Origin: Cronobacter malonaticus LMG 23826
GTDB lineage: Bacteria; Pseudomonadota; Gammaproteobacteria; Enterobacterales; Enterobacteriaceae
Length of the DNA: 64,000 nucleotides
Reading direction: 5' to 3'
NCBI RefSeq assembly: GCF_001277215.2
Contig: NZ_CP013940.1
Span: 2,976,001-3,040,000 of the forward strand
Shown: in pieces, positions 28,153 to 36,613 of the stretch
How the letters are laid out: every line of letters begins with the position of its first letter
Position numbering within the stretch: position 1 is the first letter of the stretch
Notes under the pieces: model-generated
Databases searched by the model: none
What the model saw: only the letters and a program-made list of their open reading frames with translations
Told to the model about the DNA's origin: nothing
Position numbers and translations under genes: made by a program

Positions 28153-29709
28153 TTAGTTTGCCTCCTGCGTTTTTTTCGCCCGTGCGCCTTTCGCGGCAGG
28201 CTTCGCCTGCGTGAAAAACTTCTTCCGGGCTTTCATGATGTCTGCGAATTCCGTGCGCTCCTGCGGATTGGTCAGCGCGTGGTCGTCAAAATAGCGGCGC
28301 GTATACCGCCAGATGTCGCTATTCCAGGCGCTGAGCAGCGCGCGGTTATCGCCGGAGGTATCGGCTTTGACCGCCTCGACCAGCTCCAGGAACCGCGATT
28401 GCGTCTGCTGCCAGAAATCAACGTCGATAAAGCTGAAATCGCCGCGCACGGTCGCGCCTTCACCGAACCACGCCTCTTTCAGCGCGCTGCGTAATTTGCT
28501 GAGCATCAGGGTGGCGACCCGCGCGGCGTCGCTCAGGGTCTGACGGATAAACGGCTGTTGCGATTCGGGAAGTTGCAGAAAGGGCAAATGATGCTCATAC
28601 CAGCAGCGGGCCTTCATGTTGTCGAAGTCGTAGCCAAAGCACCAGAGCCCGGTTTCCGCGCCGGGCAACGGTTTTTGCTGGCGGATTTTGACAATACGGG
28701 CGGGCTGCTCCCGGTTGTTGTCACTTTCGCTTTCCATCATCAGCCCCAGCCAGTCGCGCCACAGCAGGCCGCCCGGCTGCCCTTTCACGGAGAACATCTC
28801 CCCGCCCTCTTTTTTGGGAATACGGTGCGGCGTTAAGGGGTGCATCCAGCCCACATAGTTAACGCCGTAGTTTTTGACGGTCATGGACGTCAGCAACGCG
28901 TCGCCCGGCTCGCCGCAGAGATCGCAGGTGCCCGGCAGCGTGGTAGAGAAATCCACGCGAATGCGCCGCGGCATGCCCCAGTACGCCTGCAGCGCATCGG
29001 CCTGTTCCGGCGTTACGATAGCTTTTTCGCTGGTGCGGGTCGGCGCAAGCCACGGAAAGACGCGGGCGTCATAGCAGGCCGGGCGCGGGAGACGCCCCTC
29101 GCGCTGTGGCAATATATTAAGCCACAGCCTGCGCCACAGCGCCGGGCGCTCCCCCTGATAACGGTGCAGCTCCAGCAGCGTGGTCATTGGCCCGCCGCCG
29201 CGCAGTCCGGTGCGGTAACCCTTCCCACCTGATGGCGCATTTAGCTGCAGCGAAAAGAGCGCCAGCGCCGCGCAGTGCGGGCAGAGTTTTTCGGTAGTGC
29301 CGCGCTTAATAAAATGATCTTTATTAAGCTTTAAGGTCTGAGCGCCCGGCGTTTCCGGCAGCAGTTGTGCCAGCGCGACGCTTTCACCGTCGAGCGGTTC
29401 GAAATCCTGCATAAACGAGGGCGTATCCGGGCAGAATTCAAAGAGTTTCTCCAGCGGTGCCAGGGCGTTGCGGATAGCCTCCGCCGTTAAGCCGTCTTCC
29501 CAGATATCCTCCCAGCTTTCGGCGTCTTTCGGGGCCAGCGCCGTTTGCAGCAGCCCGAGCAGAAACTGCCAGGCCGCCCCCTGAAAATCCGGACGCGGTA
29601 AAATCAGGTCCAGAATATTTTCATCGGCCAGATCCAGCGGCGCGATTTTCCCGCGGGTGCCGTCGCGGTAAATAACGGGGAGCCATTTTGTGGTGATTAA
29701 TGAACTCAA
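28153..29709 (-). CDS. cas8e: Cascade large subunit Cas8e (Cse1/CasA)
   Basis: 518-residue large subunit that recognises the PAM and recruits Cas3. It begins SLITTKWLPVIYRDGTRGKI, carries FIKRGTTEKLCPHCAALALF and TCDLCGEPGDALLTSMTV, where two Cys pairs look zinc-binding, and ends in a four-helix bundle. The start is a TTG at 29709 behind GGGAGGG. The only nearby ATG (29714) reads Met-Phe-stop and its TGA overlaps the TTG, a two-codon upstream frame. It is first gene of the cas8e-cse2-cas7e-cas5e-cas6e-cas1-cas2 operon. The pseudo-crRNA target lies in its upstream region. Confidence 0.96.
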   Translation of the reverse strand: MSSLITTKWLPVIYRDGTRGKIAPLDLADENILDLILPRPDFQGAAWQFLLGLLQTALAPKDAESWEDIWEDGLTAEAIRNALAPLEKLFEFCPDTPSFMQDFEPLDGESVALAQLLPETPGAQTLKLNKDHFIKRGTTEKLCPHCAALALFSLQLNAPSGGKGYRTGLRGGGPMTTLLELHRYQGERPALWRRLWLNILPQREGRLPRPACYDARVFPWLAPTRTSEKAIVTPEQADALQAYWGMPRRIRVDFSTTLPGTCDLCGEPGDALLTSMTVKNYGVNYVGWMHPLTPHRIPKKEGGEMFSVKGQPGGLLWRDWLGLMMESESDNNREQPARIVKIRQQKPLPGAETGLWCFGYDFDNMKARCWYEHHLPFLQLPESQQPFIRQTLSDAARVATLMLSKLRSALKEAWFGEGATVRGDFSFIDVDFWQQTQSRFLELVEAVKADTSGDNRALLSAWNSDIWRYTRRYFDDHALTNPQERTEFADIMKARKKFFTQAKPAAKGARAKKTQEAN

Positions 29710-29886
29710 AACATATCCCTCCCTTGCCTGACAGATATCCCACAGGCATGCGTCCTTTAAAGGTTTAACTAATGGATGACAGCAATTAATAAAAAAATTA
29801 ATTCATAGCTAAAATAATTCAATCACTTCGATCGAATCCATTGAAAATACGCCTGAAGATTCAGATAAAAAGTGACATAGCGCTAA

Positions 29887-29914
29887 AAAAACATCAAAAG
29901 AAAAATTACACCTT
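29887..29914 (-). promoter_or_regulatory. Putative Cascade target site with AAG PAM upstream of cas8e
   Basis: On the minus strand AAG (29914-29912) is followed by a 25-nt site (29911 down to 29887) starting GTGTAATTTTTC. It matches the pseudo-spacer at 29977-30001 at 19 of 25 positions; mismatches are 6, 14, 15, 18, 24 and 25. It lies 178-202 bp upstream of the cas8e start, in the only intergenic region available for the operon promoter. Confidence 0.6.
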
Positions 29915-29946
29915 TTATTTTATTTCTTATCTATTACCCTTATTTC

Positions 29947-30030
29947 GTTCCCATTGATATTAACCGGGATAAACCGGTGTATTTTTTCTCCTGGTGTTTA
30001 ACCGTTCCCCGCGAGCGCGGGGATAAAAAC
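29947..30030 (+). ncRNA. Candidate cas-regulating pseudo-crRNA (CreR/CreA-like mini-CRISPR)
   Basis: Pseudo-repeat 1 (29947-29976) has GTTCCC, an AT-rich middle in place of the normal stem, and then CGGGATAAACCG with the exact crRNA handle ATAAACCG. The pseudo-spacer is 29977-30001 (25 nt). Pseudo-repeat 2 (30002-30030) contains GTTCCCCGC-GAGC-GCGGGGATAAA, the same 6-bp Cas6e stem as the array repeats with another tetraloop, and a decayed handle end (ATAAAAAC). Sense is the + strand, opposite to the cas genes. A possible promoter is TTGAAA-17-GATAAA at 29841-29869. A CCAGGGC/GCCCTGG hairpin follows. Known CreR/CreA RNAs have this repeat-spacer-repeat plan; expression and function here are inferred. 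Confidence 0.65.
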
Positions 30031-30031
30031 T

Positions 30032-30049
30032 CCAGGGCACTCGCCCTGG
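30032..30049 (-). terminator. Terminator of cas3
   Basis: Minus strand CCAGGGC-GAGT-GCCCTGG followed by AGTTTTTAT, 13 bp after the cas3 stop. On the + strand the same hairpin would lie just 3' of the pseudo-crRNA. Confidence 0.85.
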
Positions 30050-30061
30050 GGTTTACCGCGC

Positions 30062-32695
30062 TTACACCTCGCCGATAAGCCCCTCTTTGGCTGAATAGCC
30101 GCCCGGCAGCAGAATCACCACCGCCTCTGGTTTACGCTGCTCGCGGCACCACTGAGAGAGCGCCTCGCCGCAAAGCAGCGTGAACTCGCCGCGGTGCTTC
30201 TCCCACCAGCTTTTGCGCACGCGCAGCGCGCTCATCTCCCAGGCGTTATCGCCCTGCGCGTAGGGCATTATTCCCTGCGGAGTGTCCCTGGCCAGCCAGA
30301 GATCGATCGTGAGTTCGCCAATACGGGTCGAGACGTCCGGCCCCCATAGCTCCGCGCTCTCAACGCTGTAGCCAACATCGAGGGAAATTTCATATTTGCT
30401 CGCAATGGCGCGCTGGCAGTAATAGTCGGCCAGCGCGGCGTCTTCAGAGCGCTTCATGCCTTCCGGCACGTCGATTTCTTCACCATACACGGCTTCAATT
30501 AACAGGCGTGCTGCTTCCGGCATCTTTATTTCGCCCTGCTCGCGCAATACCCGCTGGGTCAGCCAGAGCCGCGAATGCGCCGGGTAAACGTAGCTGGTAT
30601 TACGCATGGCGGAGGTCAGCCATTTTTCATCTGGCTGCGCCTGCCAGCGCGGTGCCAGAATATCCAGCCGTGGTGCAGGGCGTTCATCTGCGCCGGTTAA
30701 TTTAAGCTGCCCCTGTTTATCACGACTATGCCGCTGCAAACGCCCGGCGCGCTGAATTAATAAATCGACCGGCGCGAGATCGCTAATTAAATAATCCAGA
30801 TCGATATCGATTGATTGTTCTATTACCTGAGTAGATATAATTACTTTACCGCTTCGATTAACCGCATTTTGTTTTCCGAACCATTCCAGCGTTGTTTGTT
30901 CTTTATCATTACGGTCGATAAATGCGAAACGGCTATGAAATAAAATAATATTCTCTTCCGGGATATTCCCCCGGCGAATTAATTCCCGGTAGCTGTTCAC
31001 TGCATCGTCGACGGAATTTCGTATCCAGCCGATACAGCCGCCCTCGCGCGCTACTGTCTCGATCTTATCAAAGCACGCGTCGTCATCCTCCATCCAGCCG
31101 ATGGCAACCCGCCGCTGCACCTGCGCACGCGTGGCGACGCGCTGCCCGTCAATGCCCTGCGCGTGAAGATGCGTTATCCAGGGGTAGTCGTCAGGCCCGA
31201 GGCGCGGCGATTCACGCGTGGTGTTAAGCCCTCTATAAAAGGCGGCGATTAAGCGGTCGCGCTGAGCCTGTGAAAGCGTAGCCGAGAGCAAAATGGTGGC
31301 GTTGCCGTAGCGGGCGCGCGTCTCGACAAGTTTTTCGACCACATGCGACATATACGCATCGTAAGAGTGGATTTCATCGGCGATGAGCACTTTATCGTTC
31401 AGGCCCAGCAGGCGCAGATTCTGGTGCTTAAACGCCATGACCGCCATCATGGCCTGGTCGAGCGTGCCGACGCCGGTCTCGGCGAGCAGTGCCTTTTTGG
31501 GCGACTGCGCAAACCAGGCGGCGCAGCCTTCATACGCGGCGGCCTCATCGCCGGAGTCGTTCGGCAGTAATTCACGCGCCCAGACGGAGGCGTTAAATCC
31601 CGCAGAAAGTTTGCGCGCGCTGTGCGCCAGCACAAGGCTCGGATGACTGCCTTCACGATAGAGCCGCAGCCAGGCCTGCGACATCCGCGCATACATGGCG
31701 TTCGCCGTCGCCATCGTCGGCAGGCCGATATACAGACCGCGCGCCTGCCCCGCCGCCATCAGGCGATGCGCCAGCACCAGCGCCGCCTCCGTTTTTCCGG
31801 CCCCGGTGACATCCTCAAGAATGATGAGATGCGGGCCTCTCGCGTGAATATCCATCTCCAGCGCTTTTTGCTGGAGCGGCGTCGGCCTGGTGATAAAAGG
31901 AAAAAGCGTTTCGATGCCGTTAAAGGGCGCGACGTCGCTTGCTGGTGGCAACAGGCGCAGCGCCCGTTGCGCCTGTTTAACCGCGCGTGCCCAGTACGCT
32001 TCAAACGGCATCGCCTGCGCCACCCAGGGGAAGTGCAGATTCGCGGAGCCTGTCCAATCCGCCAGCACCGTAAGCGCGGAGACCAGCCAGCTTTTCGCCG
32101 GGAATGTTTCCCGCCAGTTATCGTCTTTCCACAGCGTTGGCAGCGCAACCGACGGGAAGAGCGCACTCACCGCGCCGGCAAACGCTCTGGCGGCAGCGAT
32201 ATCTTCCGGCAGGAAATCGTTATGGCAGTTTTCACAGGTGACGGGCTTGCCGTGATGGCCAATAATCGCAGGCATCCAGCGGTCCAGCACGCGTTTACGC
32301 TCACGCGCCGACAGCGGGCCTGTCATGCCCTGCGCCACGCAATCACCAAGATGGTTTTGCCACAGCCACGTGCCGGTGACGGTATGGTGATGGCGGCTGT
32401 CGCTGACGTCGCGCAGGCCACACGCCAGCGCGTCGCAGCGGTATTGTTGCTGAAACAGACGCGCAAATTTGCCGATGTCATGCCAGCACAGTAGCCAGGC
32501 GAAAAACGTTGCCGCCGTTTCGCGATCGTCTATCCCGAGCGCGGCAAAGAGAGACGCGGCGTTAAAGTGGTTTTCCATCACCATCACGTATCCACACGCG
32601 GCCACGTCAAGTGAATGCCATTGCAGTAAGTGGTAATCATCGCCCTGATGGTTTTCGCCCTTTCGGGACTTGCCCCAGTATAAATATCCGCTCAT
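30062..32695 (-). CDS. cas3: CRISPR-associated nuclease-helicase Cas3
   Basis: 877 residues. The N-terminal HD nuclease domain has His72-Asp73 in LLCWHDIGKFARLF and further His/Asp residues (DSRHHHTVTGTW). It is followed by a superfamily 2 helicase: Walker A DVTGAGKTEAALVLAHRLM, DExH motif VLIADEIHSYDAYM, motif III ILLSATLSQ, and motif VI QRAGRLQRHSRD. Degrades DNA after recruitment by Cascade. It is transcribed separately from cas8e, with its own terminator and a 352-bp gap to that gene. Nothing suggests inactivation. Confidence 0.97.
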   Translation of the reverse strand: MSGYLYWGKSRKGENHQGDDYHLLQWHSLDVAACGYVMVMENHFNAASLFAALGIDDRETAATFFAWLLCWHDIGKFARLFQQQYRCDALACGLRDVSDSRHHHTVTGTWLWQNHLGDCVAQGMTGPLSARERKRVLDRWMPAIIGHHGKPVTCENCHNDFLPEDIAAARAFAGAVSALFPSVALPTLWKDDNWRETFPAKSWLVSALTVLADWTGSANLHFPWVAQAMPFEAYWARAVKQAQRALRLLPPASDVAPFNGIETLFPFITRPTPLQQKALEMDIHARGPHLIILEDVTGAGKTEAALVLAHRLMAAGQARGLYIGLPTMATANAMYARMSQAWLRLYREGSHPSLVLAHSARKLSAGFNASVWARELLPNDSGDEAAAYEGCAAWFAQSPKKALLAETGVGTLDQAMMAVMAFKHQNLRLLGLNDKVLIADEIHSYDAYMSHVVEKLVETRARYGNATILLSATLSQAQRDRLIAAFYRGLNTTRESPRLGPDDYPWITHLHAQGIDGQRVATRAQVQRRVAIGWMEDDDACFDKIETVAREGGCIGWIRNSVDDAVNSYRELIRRGNIPEENIILFHSRFAFIDRNDKEQTTLEWFGKQNAVNRSGKVIISTQVIEQSIDIDLDYLISDLAPVDLLIQRAGRLQRHSRDKQGQLKLTGADERPAPRLDILAPRWQAQPDEKWLTSAMRNTSYVYPAHSRLWLTQRVLREQGEIKMPEAARLLIEAVYGEEIDVPEGMKRSEDAALADYYCQRAIASKYEISLDVGYSVESAELWGPDVSTRIGELTIDLWLARDTPQGIMPYAQGDNAWEMSALRVRKSWWEKHRGEFTLLCGEALSQWCREQRKPEAVVILLPGGYSAKEGLIGEV

Positions 32696-32900
32696 AAATC
32701 AGTCCTTTGCCAAATTCCGCCTATTCTGCGGCGCGCTCCGGAATCGTACCGGGAGCGCAAGCGTATTCCCTTTTATCTAAAAATATATAATTGACTGATA
32801 TGTAAAGGTTTCACATTGAAATAACTGATAAAAAACACTTCGCAGTTGCGCCCTTCGCCCGCCCTTTCTTATGCTTAACGCCTGAAATCAAGGAGCCTCC

Positions 32901-33212
32901 ATGAACCACCACGACACCTTTGCGCAGCGCGTTTATCAGATTGTCGCCGCCATCCCGGAAGGCTGCGTCACGACCTATGGCGAGGTGGCGCGGCTGGCGG
33001 GCTCGCCGCGGGCCGCGCGTCAGGTGGGCGGTGTGCTTAAGCGCCTACCGGAAGGCAGCACGCTGCCGTGGCATCGGGTGGTGAATCGTCACGGGGAAAT
33101 TTCGTTGACCGGGCCGGATTTACAGCGCCAGCGTCAGGCGTTGCTCGCGGAGGGCGTGCAGGTATCGGGGAAAGGAGAGATCGACCTGGCGCGCTACGGG
33201 TGGCGCTACTGA
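32901..33212 (+). CDS. atl: Alkyltransferase-like protein (YbaZ)
   Basis: 103-residue relative of O6-alkylguanine-DNA alkyltransferase lacking the acceptor cysteine: the active-site PCHR is PWHR here (STLPWHRVVNRHG). Such proteins bind O6-alkylguanine and hand it to nucleotide excision repair. The winged HTH (TTYGEVARLAGSPRAARQVG) is intact. RBS AAGGAGCC. In E. coli it lies near ffs; here cas3 is directly upstream in divergent orientation, marking one edge of the CRISPR-Cas insertion. Confidence 0.95.
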   Translation: MNHHDTFAQRVYQIVAAIPEGCVTTYGEVARLAGSPRAARQVGGVLKRLPEGSTLPWHRVVNRHGEISLTGPDLQRQRQALLAEGVQVSGKGEIDLARYGWRY

Positions 33213-33213
33213 A

Positions 33214-33235
33214 AAGCGCCTCCGAAGAGGCGCTT
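33214..33235 (-). terminator. Terminator between convergent atl and ybaY
   Basis: AAGCGCCTC-CGAA-GAGGCGCTT. The minus-strand side runs into TTTTC, so it mainly serves ybaY. Confidence 0.8.
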
Positions 33236-33243
33236 GTGCGGGT

Positions 33244-33816
33244 TTAGTACGTCGTCGGGGCCGGAACGGCGGAGGACGGCGTGACCTGCGTCGGCGAGGT
33301 TGACGGCACGCTTGTCACCGCACCACCACCAGACTGTACCGGTACGGCGGTCTGCTGCACAGGCACCAGCGTCAGGTCGATTTTGGTACCGCCCTGATTC
33401 ACGGCAGGCTGTACGCGGTCGGTGATAAACACCAGCTTATCCTTAACCGTGATCGCCGCACTCAGCAGAACGCGGGCGTTCGGCTGAATGTCGGATGGGT
33501 TAAACGGCAGCACGAAGCTGAACGGCGCCTGTTTACCTTCGGTACGCACCACTTTCTGCGCCAGCACTTTCGACGGCGCGTTCGCCTGAGTGGCGTCAGA
33601 AAGGGTCACGGTCAGCACGGCGTCCGGCGGCAGGGCCACTTTCTGGCGGATCCAGACGGTACCGGAAACGTTCGGCTGCTTAATTACCGGCTTGGTCGCA
33701 ACGCCGGAGGTATTCGGGTTCGGGGCTGGAACAGCAATATCAGCACTTTTATCCTGCGCGCAACCGGCCAGAGCAACGGCAACGGCTAAACCACTTAACA
33801 TGTGCACGAGTTTCAT
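33244..33816 (-). CDS. ybaY: YbaY family outer-membrane lipoprotein
   Basis: 190-residue lipoprotein; signal peptide MKLVHMLSGLAVAVALAGC with lipobox LAGC. The mature part has a YbaY/YscW domain (SGTVWIRQKVALPPDAVLTV; QKVVRTEGKQAPFSFVLPF) and a Thr/Pro/Ser-rich tail. It is thought to relate to polysaccharide or envelope processes, but no activity is defined. ATG 33816 with a GGAGAA RBS is preferred to an upstream in-frame start at 33858. Confidence 0.92.
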   Translation of the reverse strand: MKLVHMLSGLAVAVALAGCAQDKSADIAVPAPNPNTSGVATKPVIKQPNVSGTVWIRQKVALPPDAVLTVTLSDATQANAPSKVLAQKVVRTEGKQAPFSFVLPFNPSDIQPNARVLLSAAITVKDKLVFITDRVQPAVNQGGTKIDLTLVPVQQTAVPVQSGGGAVTSVPSTSPTQVTPSSAVPAPTTY

Positions 33817-34039
33817 GGCGTTCTCCTTATTTTCATTCCACCAGTAAGCGCCAGGCACTCACCAGCGTGAGCTGTCACAACATGTTTGTCGTGCTAAGTG
33901 TGGCACATATCACTAATTTTCGCCTGGAAACGGGGCGCTATTAAGATTATTTAACCCCTCTGACCAGTTGCTGTTCTGCGTTATAATCGGGATATATCAT
34001 TCGCACGGTTGTGCATTTCCCGGTAGTAGAGGACCCTTT

Positions 34040-34900
34040 ATGAGTCAGGCGCTGAGCAACTTACTCGCGTTATTAAATCTGGAAAAAATCGAAGAAGGGC
34101 TTTTTCGCGGCCAAAGCGAAGATCTCGGATTACGACAGGTGTTCGGCGGCCAGGTCGTCGGCCAGGCGCTTTACGCCGCTAAAGCGACGGTGCCGGAAGA
34201 GCGTCTCGTCCACTCTTTTCACAGCTATTTTCTGCGCCCCGGCGACAGCCAGAAACCCATTGTTTATGACGTGGAAGTGCTGCGCGACGGCAATAGCTTC
34301 AGCGCCCGGCGCGTGGCGGCTATCCAGAACGGTAAGCCGATTTTCTATATGACCGCGTCGTTCCAGGCACCGGAAAGCGGCTTCGAACATCAAAAACCCA
34401 TGCCGCCTGCGCCCGCACCTGACGGGCTGAAATCGGAAACCGAAATCGCCCGATCGCTGGCGCACCTTCTGCCGCCGCAGGTGAAGGACAAATTCCTGTG
34501 CGATAAGCCGCTGGAGATCCGCCCTGTGGAGTTTCACAACCCGCTGAAAGGCCACACGGCAAAGCCGGAGCGTCAGGTGTGGCTGCGCGCCAACGGCCAG
34601 ATGCCGGATGAGGTGCGCGTGCATCAGTCGCTGCTCGGTTATGCGTCGGATTTCAATTTCCTGGTGGTGGCGCTGCAACCGCACGGCGTTGGCTTCCTGG
34701 AGCCGGGCATGCAGGTGGCGACGATCGATCATTCAATGTGGTTCCACCGCCCGTTCGATATGAACGAGTGGCTGCTTTACAGCGTGGAGAGTACGTCTGC
34801 CTCCAGCGCTCGCGGTTTTGTGCGCGGCGAGTTTTATACTCAGGACGGTGTGCTGGTCGCCTCGACCGTGCAGGAAGGCGTGATGAGAAAGCGCGGGTAA
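34040..34900 (+). CDS. tesB: Acyl-CoA thioesterase II (TesB)
   Basis: 286-residue cytosolic thioesterase with a double hot-dog fold that hydrolyses medium- and long-chain acyl-Co[21 protein letters not shown] matches the family start and the length equals E. coli TesB. The catalytic Asp region ([18 protein letters not shown]) and the second-half [19 protein letters not shown] are present. Start 34040 follows AGAGGACCC; the longer frame from 33968 has no support. Confidence 0.96.
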   Translation: MSQALSNLLALLNLEKIEEGLFRGQSEDLGLRQVFGGQVVGQALYAAKATVPEERLVHSFHSYFLRPGDSQKPIVYDVEVLRDGNSFSARRVAAIQNGKPIFYMTASFQAPESGFEHQKPMPPAPAPDGLKSETEIARSLAHLLPPQVKDKFLCDKPLEIRPVEFHNPLKGHTAKPERQVWLRANGQMPDEVRVHQSLLGYASDFNFLVVALQPHGVGFLEPGMQVATIDHSMWFHRPFDMNEWLLYSVESTSASSARGFVRGEFYTQDGVLVASTVQEGVMRKRG

Positions 34901-34914
34901 TTTTTTAGCGACCC

Positions 34915-35235
34915 GGCGGGTGCGCATAGCTTACCCGCCCTACGGTTAATTACGGTAAACGTGAGCGTCTTTTGTACGGTGGGTAAGCGTCAGCGCCCCC
35001 ACCTTTTATATTCATAGCACCTTACATGGCGGGTGCGCGTGGCTTACCCGCCCTACGGTTAACCACGGTAAGTGTGAGCATCTTTTGTAGGGTGGGTAAG
35101 CGCAGCGCACCTACCTTTTACATTCATAGCGCCTTACATGGCGGGTGCGCATGGCTTACCCGCCCTGCGGTTAACCACGGTAAGTGTGGGCGTCTTTTGT
35201 AGGGTGGGTAAGCGCAGCGCACCCACCTTGCCACT
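34915..35235. repeat. Three tandem ~112-bp repeats downstream of tesB
   Basis: Units start at 34915, 35028 and 35140. Each begins GGCGGGTGCGC and includes GCTTACCCGCCCT, CGGTTAAYYACGGTAA and CTTTTGTAGGGTGGGTAAGC. Each unit thus carries two inverted GGGTAAGC palindromes, the same core as the ffs-proximal repeats. No coding frame is credible. The third unit lacks the 3' link segment. Confidence 0.85.
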
Positions 35236-35243
35236 CGCCCCAT

Positions 35244-35274
35244 AAAAAAACCTCCCGCATGCGGGAGGTTTTTT
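35244..35274. terminator. Bidirectional terminator between tesB and amtB
   Basis: A7 - CCTCCCGC-AT-GCGGGAGG - T6, ideal for both convergent genes. Confidence 0.93.
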
Positions 35275-35295
35275 GCTCCGGAGATAACCCCACTA

Positions 35296-36582
35296 TCAGG
35301 CGTTGTAGGCGTTCTCGCCGTGGCTGTTGACGTCCAGCCCTTCGCGCTCCTGCTCTTCGGAGACGCGCAGGCCGACGGTCAGATCTGCCGCTTTATAGGC
35401 GATAAACGCGACCACAGCAGACCAGACAACGGTGATGGCGATACTCTCAAGCTGCACCAGCACCTGATGTCCCATCGTCACGCCTGCGGCGTAACCCACG
35501 CCGCCGAGCGAGGTAGATGCAAAAATACCGGTCAGGATGCACCCCACGATGCCGCAAACGCCATGCACGCCGAATACGTCGCACGGATCGTCAACGCGCA
35601 GCCAGCGTTTCAGCAGAGTGACGCCCCACAAGCCCGCCAGACCCGCCGCGATACCCACAATAAGCGAACCGCCCACACCGATGTAACCGCAGGCAGGCGT
35701 AATCCCCACCAGGCCCGCGATAGCGCCGGAGCACGCGCCCAGCAGCGACGGCTTACCGCGCAGCGCCCATTCGCCAAAGACCCAGGCAAGGATGGCCGCC
35801 GCCGTCGCGACAACGGTGTTCACAAACGCGAGGCCTGCGATTTCGTTGGCGGCGCTGGCGGAGCCGGCGTTAAAGCCAAACCAGCCGAAGTAGAGGATTG
35901 CAGTGCCGGTAAAGACCATCGGCAGGTTATGCGGTTTAAACGCTTCTTTGCCGAAGCCAACGCGTTTGCCAACCAGATACGCGCCGACCAGACCTGCTAC
36001 CGCCGCGTTAATGTGCACCACGGTGCCGCCCGCGAAATCCAGCGCGCCGTGAGACGCCAGCAGACCGCCGCCCCAGACCATATGCGCAATCGGCACATAG
36101 GAGAAGGTGAGCCATACCGCCACGAAGATAAGCACGGCCGAGAAGCGGATGCGTTCCGCCAGCGCGCCGACAATAAGCCCCACGGTGATACAGGCGAAGG
36201 AGCCCTGGAACGCTACGTGAATGTATTGATAGAAGGTGCCCATCAGGTCGGTGATTTTAATGCCTTTCAGCAGCAGCCAGTCCATGTTGCCAAAGAAGCT
36301 GCCGCCGCTGCCGAACGCCAGCGAGTAGCCATAGACCACCCAGAGGACGCAGACCAGCGCGAACGCGACAGACACCTGCGTCAGCATCGAGAGCACGTTT
36401 TTCGCGCGGATAAGACCGCCGTAAAAGAGCGCAAGGCCTGGGATGGTCATAAAGAGCACCAGCGCGGTGCAGATCATCATAAAGGCGTTATCGGCTTTAT
36501 CCGCCACCGCGGGCGCAGCCAGGGCAATACCCGGCAGAAGAGCAAGCAGGCCGAAACCCGATTTGAAAGCTGTGTGTTTCAT
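35296..36582 (-). CDS. amtB: Ammonium transporter AmtB
   Basis: 428-residue trimeric inner-membrane ammonium channel with a cleaved signal peptide (ALLPGIALAAPAVADK) and eleven helices. The twin-His pore residues lie in HMVWGGGLLASHGALDFAGG and FGVHGVCGIVG; the GlnK-docking tail SEEQEREGLDVNSHGENAYN is complete. ATG 36582 with AGGA eight bases upstream matches the family; ATG 36591 is an alternative. It is in an operon with glnK, 31 bp apart, under nitrogen control. Confidence 0.96.
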   Translation of the reverse strand: MKHTAFKSGFGLLALLPGIALAAPAVADKADNAFMMICTALVLFMTIPGLALFYGGLIRAKNVLSMLTQVSVAFALVCVLWVVYGYSLAFGSGGSFFGNMDWLLLKGIKITDLMGTFYQYIHVAFQGSFACITVGLIVGALAERIRFSAVLIFVAVWLTFSYVPIAHMVWGGGLLASHGALDFAGGTVVHINAAVAGLVGAYLVGKRVGFGKEAFKPHNLPMVFTGTAILYFGWFGFNAGSASAANEIAGLAFVNTVVATAAAILAWVFGEWALRGKPSLLGACSGAIAGLVGITPACGYIGVGGSLIVGIAAGLAGLWGVTLLKRWLRVDDPCDVFGVHGVCGIVGCILTGIFASTSLGGVGYAAGVTMGHQVLVQLESIAITVVWSAVVAFIAYKAADLTVGLRVSEEQEREGLDVNSHGENAYNA

Positions 36583-36613
36583 CTTGTGCATTCCTGTTAC
36601 GGTTGGCCAGAAA

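Noticed and set aside
30002..30030. Reading the 30004-30027 hairpin as merely part of the cas3 terminator
   Set aside because: The cas3 terminator (30032-30049 plus T run) is complete without it, and the hairpin matches the CRISPR repeat over GTTCCCCGC, GCGGGG and ATAAA, which a chance terminator would not.
32696..32900. A second pseudo-spacer target at the cas3 promoter
   Set aside because: GTGTTTTTTATC occurs on the minus strand but is not preceded by a usable PAM and breaks off after the T run.
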